From assembly GCA_937967705.1 (NCBI GenBank), contig CALCJG010000082.1, forward strand, positions 1 to 14,187: a stretch of 14,187 bases of DNA, given 5' to 3'. How positions within the stretch are numbered: position 1 is the first letter of the stretch; each line of letters starts with the position of its first letter. This document shows positions 1 through 7,978 of the stretch, one piece after another. Both the position numbers and the translations under genes were made by a program. The notes beneath the pieces were generated by a model. The model was not told the DNA's origin, ran no database searches, and saw only the letters and a list, made by a program, of their open reading frames with translations. This stretch comes from an uncultured Spirochaetia bacterium. Lineage in GTDB: Bacteria > Spirochaetota > UBA4802 > JAGODF01.

Positions 1-1
1 G

Positions 2-1054
2 GTACTCAGAGAAAACCGCTGGTATCATTTCAGCCTGAGTTTTGACCGCATATCGGGCAAGCTTGTGAGGTCCCTGAACGGATCTGAGGAGGAGGTCATC
101 TACGCCTCGGAAAAGGGGGAGCCCTACATAAATGTATACGAACCCTCCTTCCTTTGCGAGGACAAGCCCGTTGCGGTGATCGGGAAAAATTATTTCGGTT
201 ATATCGATGAATTCCGCATATCACACCGGCACATCGACGATTTGAAAAAGGAAACTGCGCTGGCCCTGAAACGCTACCGCGATCTCAGTCTGGTTGATAA
301 AACCCCCGTCAACAAGGAAGGCGTAATCACCAGCCCGGTGTACACATTCCCCTCCACCGGAACCATGGTAAAGGCATTTCAATGGGATGAGTTAATCAAG
401 GAAAACACCTTCATCTGGATGGAATTCCGCACCAGCGATGAGATGTTTCAGAGGGATGAGGGCTGGCCCAAATGGTACAGGATCAACAATGCCCAGAGAA
501 ACATATACCTGAAGATGACGGAGGAGGGTTACTATCTTAGAGGGAAGTATTATCAGTGGCGGGCTCATCTGATACCATCCCCGGACGGCAGACGTTCCCC
601 CTATCTCTACAACATCCGGATGAATTACGAGCTGGATCCGCCTCCCCGGTCCCCCCTCAAGGTAGAAGCGGTCAAAGCCGGCGATGAGCTTGTCACTCTC
701 CGCTGGCTGAAGAATGTGGAAAAAGACCTTCTGGGATATAGGATTTACTACGGCCTGCACCGTCGGCGTTATGACGGCGTCATCACCCTGATTGAGGGAA
801 GACGGATCAATAACGAACGTGCCGGCAGGGACAATTTTATTGAAATAACCCTCAACAATAAAACGATTATTGAGAACAGAGACCTTGACAAGAGGGCCGT
901 TCTGCGTTATCCTGAACTTAAAAATACCGTGCTATACTTCTTTGCCGTCAGCGCTTATGACAACTATAAGCCTGACACGCCCTTCAATCATGAATCGTCC
1001 CTTTCCAAAGAAGTAACAGCCAGACCCTTTGCCGGGTCCGAAATCGACCGTTAA
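2..1054 (+). CDS. LamG / FN3 surface or secreted protein, 3' part (5' end outside window)
   Basis: The reading frame is open from base 2, so the gene begins upstream of the window; the GTG at 65 is an internal Val codon. About 350 C-terminal residues are visible. Codons 1-80 look like the second half of a concanavalin-A/LamG-type domain: a WYHFSLSFD strand, a turn with SGKL, an NG pair, then IGKNYFGYIDEFRIS, the usual closing 'G-x-IDE-x-RI' strand. Codons about 105-210 resemble a second beta-sandwich (ITSPVYTFPSTGT, FRTSDE, YYQWRAHL) of the kind that follows LamG domains in exported proteins. Codons about 216-339 are a fibronectin type III-like domain (VTLRWLKN, DLLGYRIYYG, FFAVSAYD). Such modules usually bind carbohydrate or protein at the cell surface; no catalytic motif is visible. 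Export is inferred, because the signal peptide would lie upstream. The stop is TAA, 26 bp before the next gene, so the two are probably co-transcribed. Confidence 0.8.
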   Translation, partial: VLRENRWYHFSLSFDRISGKLVRSLNGSEEEVIYASEKGEPYINVYEPSFLCEDKPVAVIGKNYFGYIDEFRISHRHIDDLKKETALALKRYRDLSLVDKTPVNKEGVITSPVYTFPSTGTMVKAFQWDELIKENTFIWMEFRTSDEMFQRDEGWPKWYRINNAQRNIYLKMTEEGYYLRGKYYQWRAHLIPSPDGRRSPYLYNIRMNYELDPPPRSPLKVEAVKAGDELVTLRWLKNVEKDLLGYRIYYGLHRRRYDGVITLIEGRRINNERAGRDNFIEITLNNKTIIENRDLDKRAVLRYPELKNTVLYFFAVSAYDNYKPDTPFNHESSLSKEVTARPFAGSEIDR

Positions 1055-1080
1055 AGGAATCGGGGGATAACCGCTTCACA

Positions 1081-2211
1081 ATGAAAAAATCGATATTCGC
1101 ATCCGGAAGGGCTGTGTTTCTCTTCTTTCTTTCCCTTACGATACTGTTCCCCACCCTGATATATCTTCTCAGGAACGGGCTTTCACTGTATCCTGCGGAT
1201 CTATCCGGCCCCCTCATTTTCATCCCTCTTACATTCCTGGGCCTGTCCCTCTCCCTGATATTTTTCCTTTACCGCAGGGCATCCTCATCGGAGATGTCAC
1301 GGCTTGAGGATGAACTCAAATGGGCCAATCTTATTATTAGCAACACCGATGAGATCATCATCGTCCTCAATCAGTATGCCCAGATCATCTCCTTCAACAG
1401 GGTTTTTTCCAATCTCCTGGATTACAGCCTGGAGGAGCTAAAGGGGAAGCCCCTGCGGGAGATCATACACAACGAAAGAATCGATAACAACAGCCGCTTC
1501 AACGAAATACTTCTTGCGAAGCTGAAAACGGTCTTCTCGGGTTCGGAGACGGAACTGGTCTGCTCCTTCAAAAAAAATCACGAGGACGAGATCATCATCA
1601 TATCCCTTCGCATGATCCCCATAAAGTCGAAGAACGACCTGGATACCATCCTCATCATCGGACGGCCTCTCCAGAGCGACTACCTGACGCGTAACTACCT
1701 GATTCATGAATCAAGCACTTACACCATTGACAACAATCTTTCTCAGATATTTCTGCTCTGCCACAGGTTGACCCGTAACCTGGACGGCAAGATGTCCAAG
1801 AGCGAGATCATGCTGGCGCAGATCGCCCTTCAGGAGGTTTTCGTCAACGCCATAGAGCACGGCAATCTCGAAATCAACTACGAGAGAAAAACAGAGCTGA
1901 AGAAGCGCAAGGGAAATTACTGGGAGATGCTCGTCAACGAGTGCAATCAGGATCATTTCATCAAACGGAAGATTCATGTCTACTACGAACTGGATGATGA
2001 AAAAGCCCTCTACATCATCCGCGACGAAGGAAGGGGATTCGAATGGAACCGGTTTATCAGCGCCGATGAAAACTCCATCAGCAACGAAATGCTTTTCTCC
2101 TATCACGGCGTGGGGCTTCAGATCGTAAAACGAATCTTCGATGTCAACTTCAACGAAAAGGGCAACGAGGTCCGCCTTGTAAAATACTTCACCGGCAGCG
2201 TCGAAGCCTGA
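1081..2211 (+). CDS. Membrane PAS-domain protein with RsbW-like (HATPase_c_2) ATPase domain
   Basis: A 376-aa regulator. Two hydrophobic segments at about residues 10-31 and 42-64 anchor it in the inner membrane. A PAS domain follows at about 80-195 ([19 protein letters not shown], then [18 protein letters not shown]). The C-terminal third is a GHKL ATPase: N-box [13 protein letters not shown] at about 251-263, G1 box DEGRGFEW at 315-322, and G2 box [13 protein letters not shown] at 342-354. No dimerisation/phosphoacceptor H-box lies between PAS and ATPase, so this is not a standard histidine kinase. The ATPase most resembles the serine-kinase/anti-sigma (RsbW/SpoIIAB) type, with a Lys/Glu-rich insert at about 266-280. 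The likely role is to sense a signal through PAS or the membrane part and act on an anti-sigma-antagonist (STAS) or sigma factor; no such partner is in the window. The ATG at 1081 has a G-rich stretch (about 1061-1067) upstream. It lies second in the run with the Nudix and BtaA-like genes. Confidence 0.85.
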   Translation: MKKSIFASGRAVFLFFLSLTILFPTLIYLLRNGLSLYPADLSGPLIFIPLTFLGLSLSLIFFLYRRASSSEMSRLEDELKWANLIISNTDEIIIVLNQYAQIISFNRVFSNLLDYSLEELKGKPLREIIHNERIDNNSRFNEILLAKLKTVFSGSETELVCSFKKNHEDEIIIISLRMIPIKSKNDLDTILIIGRPLQSDYLTRNYLIHESSTYTIDNNLSQIFLLCHRLTRNLDGKMSKSEIMLAQIALQEVFVNAIEHGNLEINYERKTELKKRKGNYWEMLVNECNQDHFIKRKIHVYYELDDEKALYIIRDEGRGFEWNRFISADENSISNEMLFSYHGVGLQIVKRIFDVNFNEKGNEVRLVKYFTGSVEA

Positions 2212-2219
2212 GAGGACGC

Positions 2220-2630
2220 ATGGAAAAGACCTATCGCAATCCCGTTCCCACTGTTGACATCATCATCGAGATGGAGGGTTTCCCGGAGCAGATCATTCTC
2301 ATCAATCGGAAAAACGAGCCCTTCGGCTGGGCTATCCCCGGAGGTTTCGTAGATTACGGAGAATCCCTTGAAGAGGCTGCCGTACGCGAGGCCCTGGAGG
2401 AGACCAGCCTGAGAGTGACCCTGATACGTCAGTTGCACACCTATTCCGATCCCTCCCGTGATCCCCGGCAGCATACCATATCGACGGTCTACATAGCTCG
2501 GGGGGAAGGGACCCCTAGAGCCGCCGATGACGCCAAAGAGCTGGCCCTCGTGAGCCTGAACCGCCTGCCCGACAACCTCGTCTTCGACCATCGCAGGATA
2601 CTGGAAGACTTCCGCCAGAAACGCTACTGA
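2220..2630 (+). CDS. Nudix hydrolase, ADP-ribose pyrophosphatase-like
   Basis: A 136-aa single-domain protein of normal size for the family, which cleaves nucleoside diphosphates linked to another moiety and needs Mg2+. The Nudix box lies at about residues 41-63: GFVDYGE, then REALEETSL. It fits G-x5-E-x7-RE-U-x-EE-x-G-U, except that the late glycine is serine. The glutamates expected to bind metal (REALEE) are intact. The opening [13 protein letters not shown] and the later [15 protein letters not shown] stretch resemble small bacterial and archaeal ADP-ribose pyrophosphatases. That assignment is a family-level inference and the true substrate is unknown. The ATG at 2220 is 8 bp after the upstream stop, with GAGGA at 2212-2216 as ribosome binding site at a rather short spacing. 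The tight packing suggests co-translation with the PAS/ATPase gene. Confidence 0.9.
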   Translation: MEKTYRNPVPTVDIIIEMEGFPEQIILINRKNEPFGWAIPGGFVDYGESLEEAAVREALEETSLRVTLIRQLHTYSDPSRDPRQHTISTVYIARGEGTPRAADDAKELALVSLNRLPDNLVFDHRRILEDFRQKRY

Positions 2631-2644
2631 GGGGAATACCGCCC

Positions 2645-3739
2645 ATGCCGGGGATCGAAACCGCTGCACGCTTTGACTTTATCCGCTACGCCAACTGCTG
2701 GGAGGATGCCGATATACTCTTAAAGGCACTCCGGCTCAAGGAAGGAGACCGATGCCTCTCCATATGCTCCTCCGGAGACAACTCCCTCTTCCTCCTGACA
2801 GGCCACCCACGGCAGGTCATTGCCTTCGACATCAATCCGGCTCAGCTGGCCTGTCTTGAACTGCGCAAAGCCGCGTTCCTGCACTTCAACCATCGGGAGG
2901 TACTGGAATTTCTAGGCGTGCGTCCGGCTGCAGACCGCTGGCGGAGATTTGAGGACATCAGGGGAGCCCTCCCGCCGGAAGCCCGGCATTTCTGGGAAAA
3001 CCAGCAGGTCTCCATTAAGGCGGGGGTCATTCATGCCGGCAAATTCGAAAAGTACTTTCGTTTGTTCCGAAAGATCGTTTTACCCCTCCTCCATCGAAAA
3101 AGCACGGTAACCCGTCTTCTTTCAGCCAAAACCGCCGAAGCGCAGGAGGCCTTCTACGAAGAGGTCTGGAACAATCTCAACTGGCGTCTGCTCTTCCGCC
3201 TATTCTTCAGCCGTTTCGTCATGGGCCGCCTGGGCCGGGACCCGGAATTTTTTCAATACGTAACGGACAACGTGGCCGAAAACATCCTCCGCCGAACGCG
3301 CTATGCCCTGGCCGTCCTGCCCACGGAAACCAATCCCTACCTGAACTTCATACTTACGGGGCGATTCCCTGAAGAGGCCCTGCCCCCATATCTCCGTTCC
3401 GAGCACTTTGAGGTCATACGGAGCAATCTCACGCGTTTAACGGTTTATAGGGGAGATTTGAAGAGCTGCATCAACGCTTATCAAGGCATCCGCTTTAACG
3501 CCTTCAACCTTTCGGACATCTTTGAATACATGAGCGAGGGGGAATTTCAGGATCATCTGACCCTGATCGCTGGAGCATCGGCGCGGGGAGCCCGGATCGC
3601 CTACTGGAACATGATGGTGGACCGGCTCCTGCCAGGAAACACGGCAATCAGCACCGATGACGAGCTCTCAGAAAAGCTCTTTCTCGAAGACCGGGCCTTT
3701 TTCTATAAGCGCTTCATTGTCGGATCCATGATACGATAA
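2645..3739 (+). CDS. BtaA-like (DUF3419) SAM:diacylglycerol 3-amino-3-carboxypropyl transferase
   Basis: A 364-aa protein of the DUF3419/BtaA family. In the characterised members, BtaA moves the 3-amino-3-carboxypropyl group of S-adenosylmethionine to diacylglycerol to form diacylglycerylhomoserine, the first step to the betaine lipid DGTS. Visible family signatures are RFDFIRYANCWEDADILL at residues 9-26, a Rossmann SAM-binding loop LSICSSGDNSLFLL at 38-51, an acidic strand end FDINPAQLACLELR at 61-74, and the C-terminal FNAFNLSDIFEYMS at 284-297. The enzyme probably works at the inner face of the cytoplasmic membrane. The ATG at 2645 is 14 bp after the Nudix stop, with a GGGGAA stretch just after that stop. 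No BtaB-type N-methyltransferase lies next to it, so the final product may be the homoserine lipid, or methylation is encoded elsewhere. It is the last gene of the plus-strand run. A different acceptor from diacylglycerol cannot be excluded. Confidence 0.85.
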   Translation: MPGIETAARFDFIRYANCWEDADILLKALRLKEGDRCLSICSSGDNSLFLLTGHPRQVIAFDINPAQLACLELRKAAFLHFNHREVLEFLGVRPAADRWRRFEDIRGALPPEARHFWENQQVSIKAGVIHAGKFEKYFRLFRKIVLPLLHRKSTVTRLLSAKTAEAQEAFYEEVWNNLNWRLLFRLFFSRFVMGRLGRDPEFFQYVTDNVAENILRRTRYALAVLPTETNPYLNFILTGRFPEEALPPYLRSEHFEVIRSNLTRLTVYRGDLKSCINAYQGIRFNAFNLSDIFEYMSEGEFQDHLTLIAGASARGARIAYWNMMVDRLLPGNTAISTDDELSEKLFLEDRAFFYKRFIVGSMIR

Positions 3740-3750
3740 AACATTTGAAA

Positions 3751-3775
3751 CGCCCTGAATATGGCATATCAGGCG
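3751..3775. terminator. Possible weak hairpin between convergent genes
   Basis: An imperfect inverted repeat (CGCCCTGAATAT, GGC, ATATCAGGCG) with a one-base bulge at two places sits in the 29-bp gap between the BtaA-like stop and the stop of the minus-strand gene. There is no T-run on either side, so terminator function is only a suggestion from position and shape. Confidence 0.2.
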
Positions 3776-4305
3776 AAGAGGGAGGTCGTGATATTCTGTA
3801 CCAGAATCAGACTCCGGTTGATAGGATCTATCTTCGGAAACTTGAAATTCATCCCATCCACACTGGTCGTAGACATTCCCCTGGATATGAGTTTTTTCTG
3901 GGAGAGGTCCACAAGATAGAGGCAGTTGACTTCTCCACCCACAAGGGGCTTCTGAGGATAATCCATGACCGCCCGCAGGGCCTCCGCATCGAAACCCGGC
4001 TCAGCGATACCGATAGAGACGATACAGGGCACCTTCAACCGCATCATACGGGGCATCCTCTGCAGGGAGTTGACCCAGGCCCGGGCACGGTCGTGAAGTT
4101 CCTTGATGGCCGGTCCGGAGTTCCGTCCTGTCATATCATGGAGGAAAAAGTGATCCTCCGCGGGGAAGGGCCCGGCCCGAAGGGATCTTCTCGCATAGAG
4201 ATCGGATTCTACCGGGTATTCCTGATTCCCGCTGGGAAGCGAGGTCTCGAATCCCTCGGAAATCAGTTTTGATTCGAAATGAGCCATGGCTTCGCTGATC
4301 TTCAT
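3769..4305 (-). CDS. Uncharacterised 178-aa protein
   Basis: I do not recognise a family. The reading frame extends upstream to 4347, but the ATG at 4305 is preceded at 4 bp by a perfect AGGAGG, so it is the chosen start. The protein has no signal peptide or membrane segment. It is probably a compact alpha/beta cytoplasmic protein: an N-terminal helix (residues 1-17), a segment FFLHDMTGRN at about 54-63, a basic helix with NSLQRMPRMMRLKVPC at about 79-94, a hydrophobic strand IVSIGIAEPGFD at about 95-106, and a GGEVNCLYLVDLSQKKLISRG stretch at about 123-143. It lies 38 bp downstream of the GH51-like lipoprotein on the same strand and may share its transcript, though a functional link to sugar use is not evident. 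The opposite-strand frame here (3745-4272) looks non-biological in composition. Confidence 0.75.
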   Translation of the reverse strand: MKISEAMAHFESKLISEGFETSLPSGNQEYPVESDLYARRSLRAGPFPAEDHFFLHDMTGRNSGPAIKELHDRARAWVNSLQRMPRMMRLKVPCIVSIGIAEPGFDAEALRAVMDYPQKPLVGGEVNCLYLVDLSQKKLISRGMSTTSVDGMNFKFPKIDPINRSLILVQNITTSLFA

Positions 4306-4309
4306 CTTG

Positions 4310-4315
4310 CCTCCT
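4310..4315 (-). promoter_or_regulatory. Ribosome binding site fixing the start at 4305
   Basis: A perfect AGGAGG on the minus strand, 4 bp before the ATG, favours this start over the in-frame position 42 bases upstream. Confidence 0.75.
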
Positions 4316-4343
4316 GTATAATTGGCATTCCCCTTCTTTCTTC

Positions 4344-6419
4344 TCACAGGAAATCGATACGCATCAGCCCATGGGCCGGCACGATCACCTGGAATGGGTT
4401 TCCAAAACTTTGCAAGGTAGTTGTAACAATCACTGTACTGGGATCCGTCTCGTTGTTTGCATTCAGGGTCCCGTGATTGAGCAGATATACCCTTGCCTCT
4501 CCGGGCACATATCCCTCCAGGGAGAGGGTAACCGTTTTATCCTGGCTGTAATCCCGGTTCAGAACAAGGACCCGTGGTTTCCCCGTTACGGCGTTCCTCA
4601 CAGCCGCCACCGAGACGATCGGATAAGTCAGATTATCCGGCATGTTACCCACACCGGTGGAAATGGTAAAGCTTTCTTCGTTGTCCCAAGAAACATTGAG
4701 TTTCGTCTCACCGCCCATCACCGAAATGAGCTGAAAGGCCAGGCCTGAAGGCCGGAGGGAACCCACATCAGCGTCGGCCATCAGCCCGAACATACCCCTC
4801 TGGGACAGGTTCCAGACATAGGCGTGTTCAATCCCCTCCCGGATCAGGGTCATGAGGATATCCGCAGTCGCCAAACCGTATTGATAGTCCACAAACAGAT
4901 CATAGTAATAGTGATCATCGACGGGACCAGTCAGGATACCATCGTCATCCTCAAAGGTTCCATTGTATTCCGTCACCCACAGGGGCAGCCCGGTGATTTG
5001 CGGCGCTAGCTTTCCCCGAAAGGTCTTTGCGAAAACCGCGCCCCCGCTCATAAGATAACGGAAATGAGTCTCGGTAGGGAGATGGCTTCCATCCAGCGCG
5101 TATCGTCGGGAGGAATAAAAATGCCCATGAACCATATCCGCCGCCCCCTTCACCCCGGCCCCGTCGGCCAGGACCTGGCTGTTCCAGTTATAAAGCATTT
5201 TGACGATGGGGGCCGTCCCGGTGATCCAGACCGCCTCCTGCAAAGCGGCCTCCACAACTCCGCTGAGATACAGGGTTTTCCCCAGGGCGGCAGCCTTGGA
5301 CCGTATGGCGCTCATTACATTACCTGCCAGACCCGCGTAATGGGTCCCCCCATTTTCCAGGTCCCCTGTTGCGGCATAGCTCTCCGCAGGCTCGTTGCCG
5401 ATCTCGAAATAGCGCACGTCCCAGGGCTCCGTCCTCCCGTTTGCAGCCCGGAGAGCCCCCATCGGGGAAGTCGCAGGACCCAGCACGTATTCCGTCAGCT
5501 CCGCCGCACTGGCGGGGGTATCCAGAACATTGACCTGCAGCAGAGGCGTGAGGTGCAACTCATCGCAGAGGTTTAAAAACTCATGCAGCCCCAGAGCGGG
5601 GGTCTCCAGCCGGTCGTAAGCCTGCACCTCTCCCCGAGACAACCGCGAGCCGACGGAGTCCTTCCATTTAAACGTATCCGTCAGAGTTCCTCCAGGCCAG
5701 CGGAGGGAGGTTATTCCCAGATCCGTTATTTTCGCCTTGTACAAAGCCTTCACAGCGGGTTCGGATCCCGAGCGGGCCAGACGGATCTCATCGAGGCGTA
5801 CTGTTCCTGAATTGACCAGATAAATCCCCAGAATGCAGGTTGCGGCATTGTCATTGGGGGTGATGTCCGCTGTGTAGCGGTCCCAGCTCCCTTCGGAGAC
5901 AACCACTGGGTCCGATCCCAGAATGGAATAATCCGATCTGTAAAGGTACACTACAACATTTTGAGCCCCCCCGATCCCATATGCCGAGAAATGGACACGA
6001 TAGGGGACATTCTTCGAAACACCCGAGATCAGCTGCTGCATGATGCCCGTATACCCTGCAGCCGAAGCGGACAGCTCGACATAACCCGTATAAGCCTTTC
6101 CCCCGGCGGGAGTCTCGTCGCCAGGGTCGGAGGTATTCCAGGTTGCCGTACCGCTATTATTGGTGTAGGCTATCCACGGATCGGCAAGGGTCGAATCACC
6201 CTTCGCCCGAAAGGACCTGTCCCTCAGCATATCCCCATAATCCATGGCGCCGTCCCCCAGCCGTTCCCAGGCAAGATTGGCACCGAATAGGCCCGCAGGT
6301 ATTTTATTGCCGTTGGTGGAGGGTCCAGTCTCATCGTCCCCGCCGCCTCCCGAACCGCAGGCGCCTAGGATAAGCATCAAGGACAGCAGAAGTCTGCAGC
6401 CTTTTATATAATTTTGCAT
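4344..6419 (-). CDS. Lipoprotein glycoside hydrolase, GH51-type alpha-L-arabinofuranosidase-like, with N-terminal carbohydrate-binding-like domain
   Basis: A 691-aa predicted lipoprotein. Residues 6-20 are hydrophobic and end in a lipobox LGAC with Cys21, followed by a Gly-rich linker, so export and lipid anchoring in the envelope are expected. Residues about 45-220 resemble a CBM4/9-type beta-sandwich (GLFGANLAWERLGDG; SAYGIGGAQNVVVYLY; VRLDEIRLA). From about 230 to 545 is a (beta/alpha)8-like domain with clan GH-A/GH51 landmarks: SLRWPGGTLTDTFKWKDSVG at 238-257, EFLNLCDELHLTPLLQVNV at 280-298, FEIGNEP at 338-344 with candidate acid/base Glu343, and WVTEYNGT at 481-488 with candidate nucleophile Glu484. 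A C-terminal beta domain (about 590-690) completes the usual GH51 order. The likely substrate is arabinose-containing plant polysaccharide, by family inference. GTG, ATG, ATG codons at 6425, 6422 and 6419 are in frame; spacing from AAAAGG favours 6419. Confidence 0.85.
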   Translation of the reverse strand: MQNYIKGCRLLLSLMLILGACGSGGGGDDETGPSTNGNKIPAGLFGANLAWERLGDGAMDYGDMLRDRSFRAKGDSTLADPWIAYTNNSGTATWNTSDPGDETPAGGKAYTGYVELSASAAGYTGIMQQLISGVSKNVPYRVHFSAYGIGGAQNVVVYLYRSDYSILGSDPVVVSEGSWDRYTADITPNDNAATCILGIYLVNSGTVRLDEIRLARSGSEPAVKALYKAKITDLGITSLRWPGGTLTDTFKWKDSVGSRLSRGEVQAYDRLETPALGLHEFLNLCDELHLTPLLQVNVLDTPASAAELTEYVLGPATSPMGALRAANGRTEPWDVRYFEIGNEPAESYAATGDLENGGTHYAGLAGNVMSAIRSKAAALGKTLYLSGVVEAALQEAVWITGTAPIVKMLYNWNSQVLADGAGVKGAADMVHGHFYSSRRYALDGSHLPTETHFRYLMSGGAVFAKTFRGKLAPQITGLPLWVTEYNGTFEDDDGILTGPVDDHYYYDLFVDYQYGLATADILMTLIREGIEHAYVWNLSQRGMFGLMADADVGSLRPSGLAFQLISVMGGETKLNVSWDNEESFTISTGVGNMPDNLTYPIVSVAAVRNAVTGKPRVLVLNRDYSQDKTVTLSLEGYVPGEARVYLLNHGTLNANNETDPSTVIVTTTLQSFGNPFQVIVPAHGLMRIDFL

Positions 6420-6424
6420 CATCA

Positions 6425-6430
6425 CCTTTT
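6425..6430 (-). promoter_or_regulatory. Ribosome binding site of the GH51-like lipoprotein gene
   Basis: AAAAGG on the minus strand lies 5 bp before the third of three consecutive start-like codons (GTG, ATG, ATG). The first overlaps the site and the second is only 2 bp away, so the third (6419) is preferred. Confidence 0.55.
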
Positions 6431-6595
6431 AATGAATTGCCGTAAAAAGCAGAGGATCGGCCATGAGATATGGAAACCCGATTTGTTTTACCTGTCAATG
6501 GTTTATTGAATTGAGTATCAATACCCGCTCTCCCCTCTTTATTTACTTGACTTTACACAAGCGGCGGTAAATCTCAAAAAAAAAGATCTTTATTC

Positions 6596-6602
6596 AAGGG
6601 GG
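6596..6602 (+). promoter_or_regulatory. Ribosome binding site supporting a TTG start
   Basis: AAGGGGG lies 4 bp before the TTG at 6607. The first in-frame ATG is inside transmembrane segment 1, so the TTG must be close to the true start. Confidence 0.65.
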
Positions 6603-6606
6603 TCCC

Positions 6607-7971
6607 TTGGAGCTGAAAAGGCAGTTCGGGCTTTTTACCTGCGTTCTTATTGTCATTGCTGATATGATCGGCACCGGTATCTTCATGACCACCGGCAATG
6701 TATTGGGAATGACAGGCAATGCCCTGGCCGTCCTCGCCCTCTGGGCTGTCGGCGGTCTGGTCGCAATTACCGGATCCCTCTGCTACGCCGAGCTCTCCTC
6801 CATGTGGCCCGATGTAGGTGGGGAATACGTTTATCTTAAAAATATTTACGGGTATCTCCCTGCCTTCCTTTCCGGCTGGATATCCCTTGTGGTCGGTTTT
6901 TCAGCGCCCGTGGCTACGGGTTCCATCCTCACAGTGGAATACCTCAACCGCTTTCTGCACAACACCCTCCCCCCGGAAAGCCCTTTTTACTCCCTCCTGG
7001 AGAGCCTCTGGGTGCAGAAATCCCTCGCAGCCGGCATCATCCTACTATTCGGGCTCATCCATATAGCCGGTGTAAAGGGGAGCAGCCATTTCCAGAACTT
7101 TCTCACCTTTCTCAAGATACTCATCATCACCCTGATGATTGGATTCGGCCTCTTCCTGGCAGACTGGTCCCAGATCTCGAGACTTACGGCCGATTACACC
7201 ATTCCCGGCAAAGCCTCACCGATGAGCATTCCGGTTCTGGGACTGGCGCTACTGATCGTTATGTTTGCCTACTCCGGGTGGAACAGCGCCACGTACATAG
7301 CCGGAGAGATTAAAAACCCGGAAAAGAACCTCCTGAGGGCTCTGTTGATCGGCACTCTCGTCACCACCCTTCTCTATCTGTTCCTGAACACGGTGTTCCT
7401 CATGTCAGCGCCCGGAAAGGAACTCATGGGGAAGGATGAGGTAGGGGCCATAGCCACATGTTCCCTCTTCGGCAGTGAGGCCTGCGGATTCTTTACACTC
7501 TGCATCGCCATCATCCTGCTCTCAGCCATATCCGTTCAGATGATGGTGGGGCCGCGTATCTACTATGCTATGGCCCGGGACAACATGATCTTTGCCTCCC
7601 TCGCCAGGGTGCACCCCCGCTTCAGGACACCGGCCCTCTCCATTTCCATACAGATACTTCTTTCGGTCTTTTACGTCTTCTCGGGCAGCGCCATGACCCT
7701 GGTGATATACATGGGCTTCGCCCTGAACGTGTTTCCCATCATGGCGGTCATCGGCGTCGTCTACATGCGCTACAAACACCCGCACCTGGACCGTCCCTAT
7801 CGTGTGCATTTCTATCCCTATGTGCCCGCAATATACATCATTCTGTCCCTGGCCATGATGACAGCCGCATTGCTCAACTGGACGAAGACATCTCTTTTCG
7901 CCATCGGGGTCATTGCCGTGGGTGTTCCTGTTTTCTATCTCTGGCAGAGATTCGCAGGCAAACAAAACTGA
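6607..7971 (+). CDS. APC-family amino-acid permease
   Basis: A 454-aa polytopic inner-membrane protein with about 12 hydrophobic segments, the normal size for the amino acid-polyamine-organocation superfamily. TM1 carries the substrate-loop signature IGTGIF at residues 21-26. The TM2/TM3 region reads GSLCYAELSSMWPDVGGEYVYLK, typical of the family. TM6 and its following loop read FAYSGWNSATYIAGEIKNP, the second family hallmark. The C-terminal RPYRVHFYPYVPAIYI stretch resembles the loop before the last two TMs in LAT/YfnA-type permeases. It probably imports or exchanges an amino acid using the ion gradient or antiport; the substrate cannot be read from sequence. Translation is taken from TTG at 6607. 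It ends 7 bp from the convergent DUF932-like gene with no evident terminator between them. Confidence 0.92.
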   Translation: MELKRQFGLFTCVLIVIADMIGTGIFMTTGNVLGMTGNALAVLALWAVGGLVAITGSLCYAELSSMWPDVGGEYVYLKNIYGYLPAFLSGWISLVVGFSAPVATGSILTVEYLNRFLHNTLPPESPFYSLLESLWVQKSLAAGIILLFGLIHIAGVKGSSHFQNFLTFLKILIITLMIGFGLFLADWSQISRLTADYTIPGKASPMSIPVLGLALLIVMFAYSGWNSATYIAGEIKNPEKNLLRALLIGTLVTTLLYLFLNTVFLMSAPGKELMGKDEVGAIATCSLFGSEACGFFTLCIAIILLSAISVQMMVGPRIYYAMARDNMIFASLARVHPRFRTPALSISIQILLSVFYVFSGSAMTLVIYMGFALNVFPIMAVIGVVYMRYKHPHLDRPYRVHFYPYVPAIYIILSLAMMTAALLNWTKTSLFAIGVIAVGVPVFYLWQRFAGKQN

Positions 7972-7978
7972 CATAACT

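Larger units (their letters stand above)
6420..6606. other. Divergent intergenic region, 187 bp
   Basis: This AT-rich gap separates the lipoprotein gene (minus) and the permease gene (plus), so it should carry both promoters. On the plus strand TTGACT at 6547-6552 could be a -35 box, but the bases 15-17 bp downstream (TAAATC) are a poor -10. On the minus strand TTGACA at 6493-6498 is a perfect -35 without a clear -10. I see no terminator, riboswitch-like structure or small gene. Confidence 0.4.

Noticed and set aside
65-67. GTG as start of the first gene
   Set aside because: The same frame is open upstream to the window edge and encodes the conserved first part of the LamG-like domain, so the codon is internal.
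2118-2669. A 183-codon minus-strand open frame
   Set aside because: It is antisense to the Nudix gene and flanking ends of two other genes that have clear protein family motifs. It has low-complexity antisense-like composition.
3745-4272. A 175-codon open frame on the plus strand
   Set aside because: It lies opposite the minus-strand 178-aa gene, is rich in His, Gly, Arg and Pro like antisense translations, and has no ribosome binding site. The minus-strand frame has AGGAGG at the right spacing.
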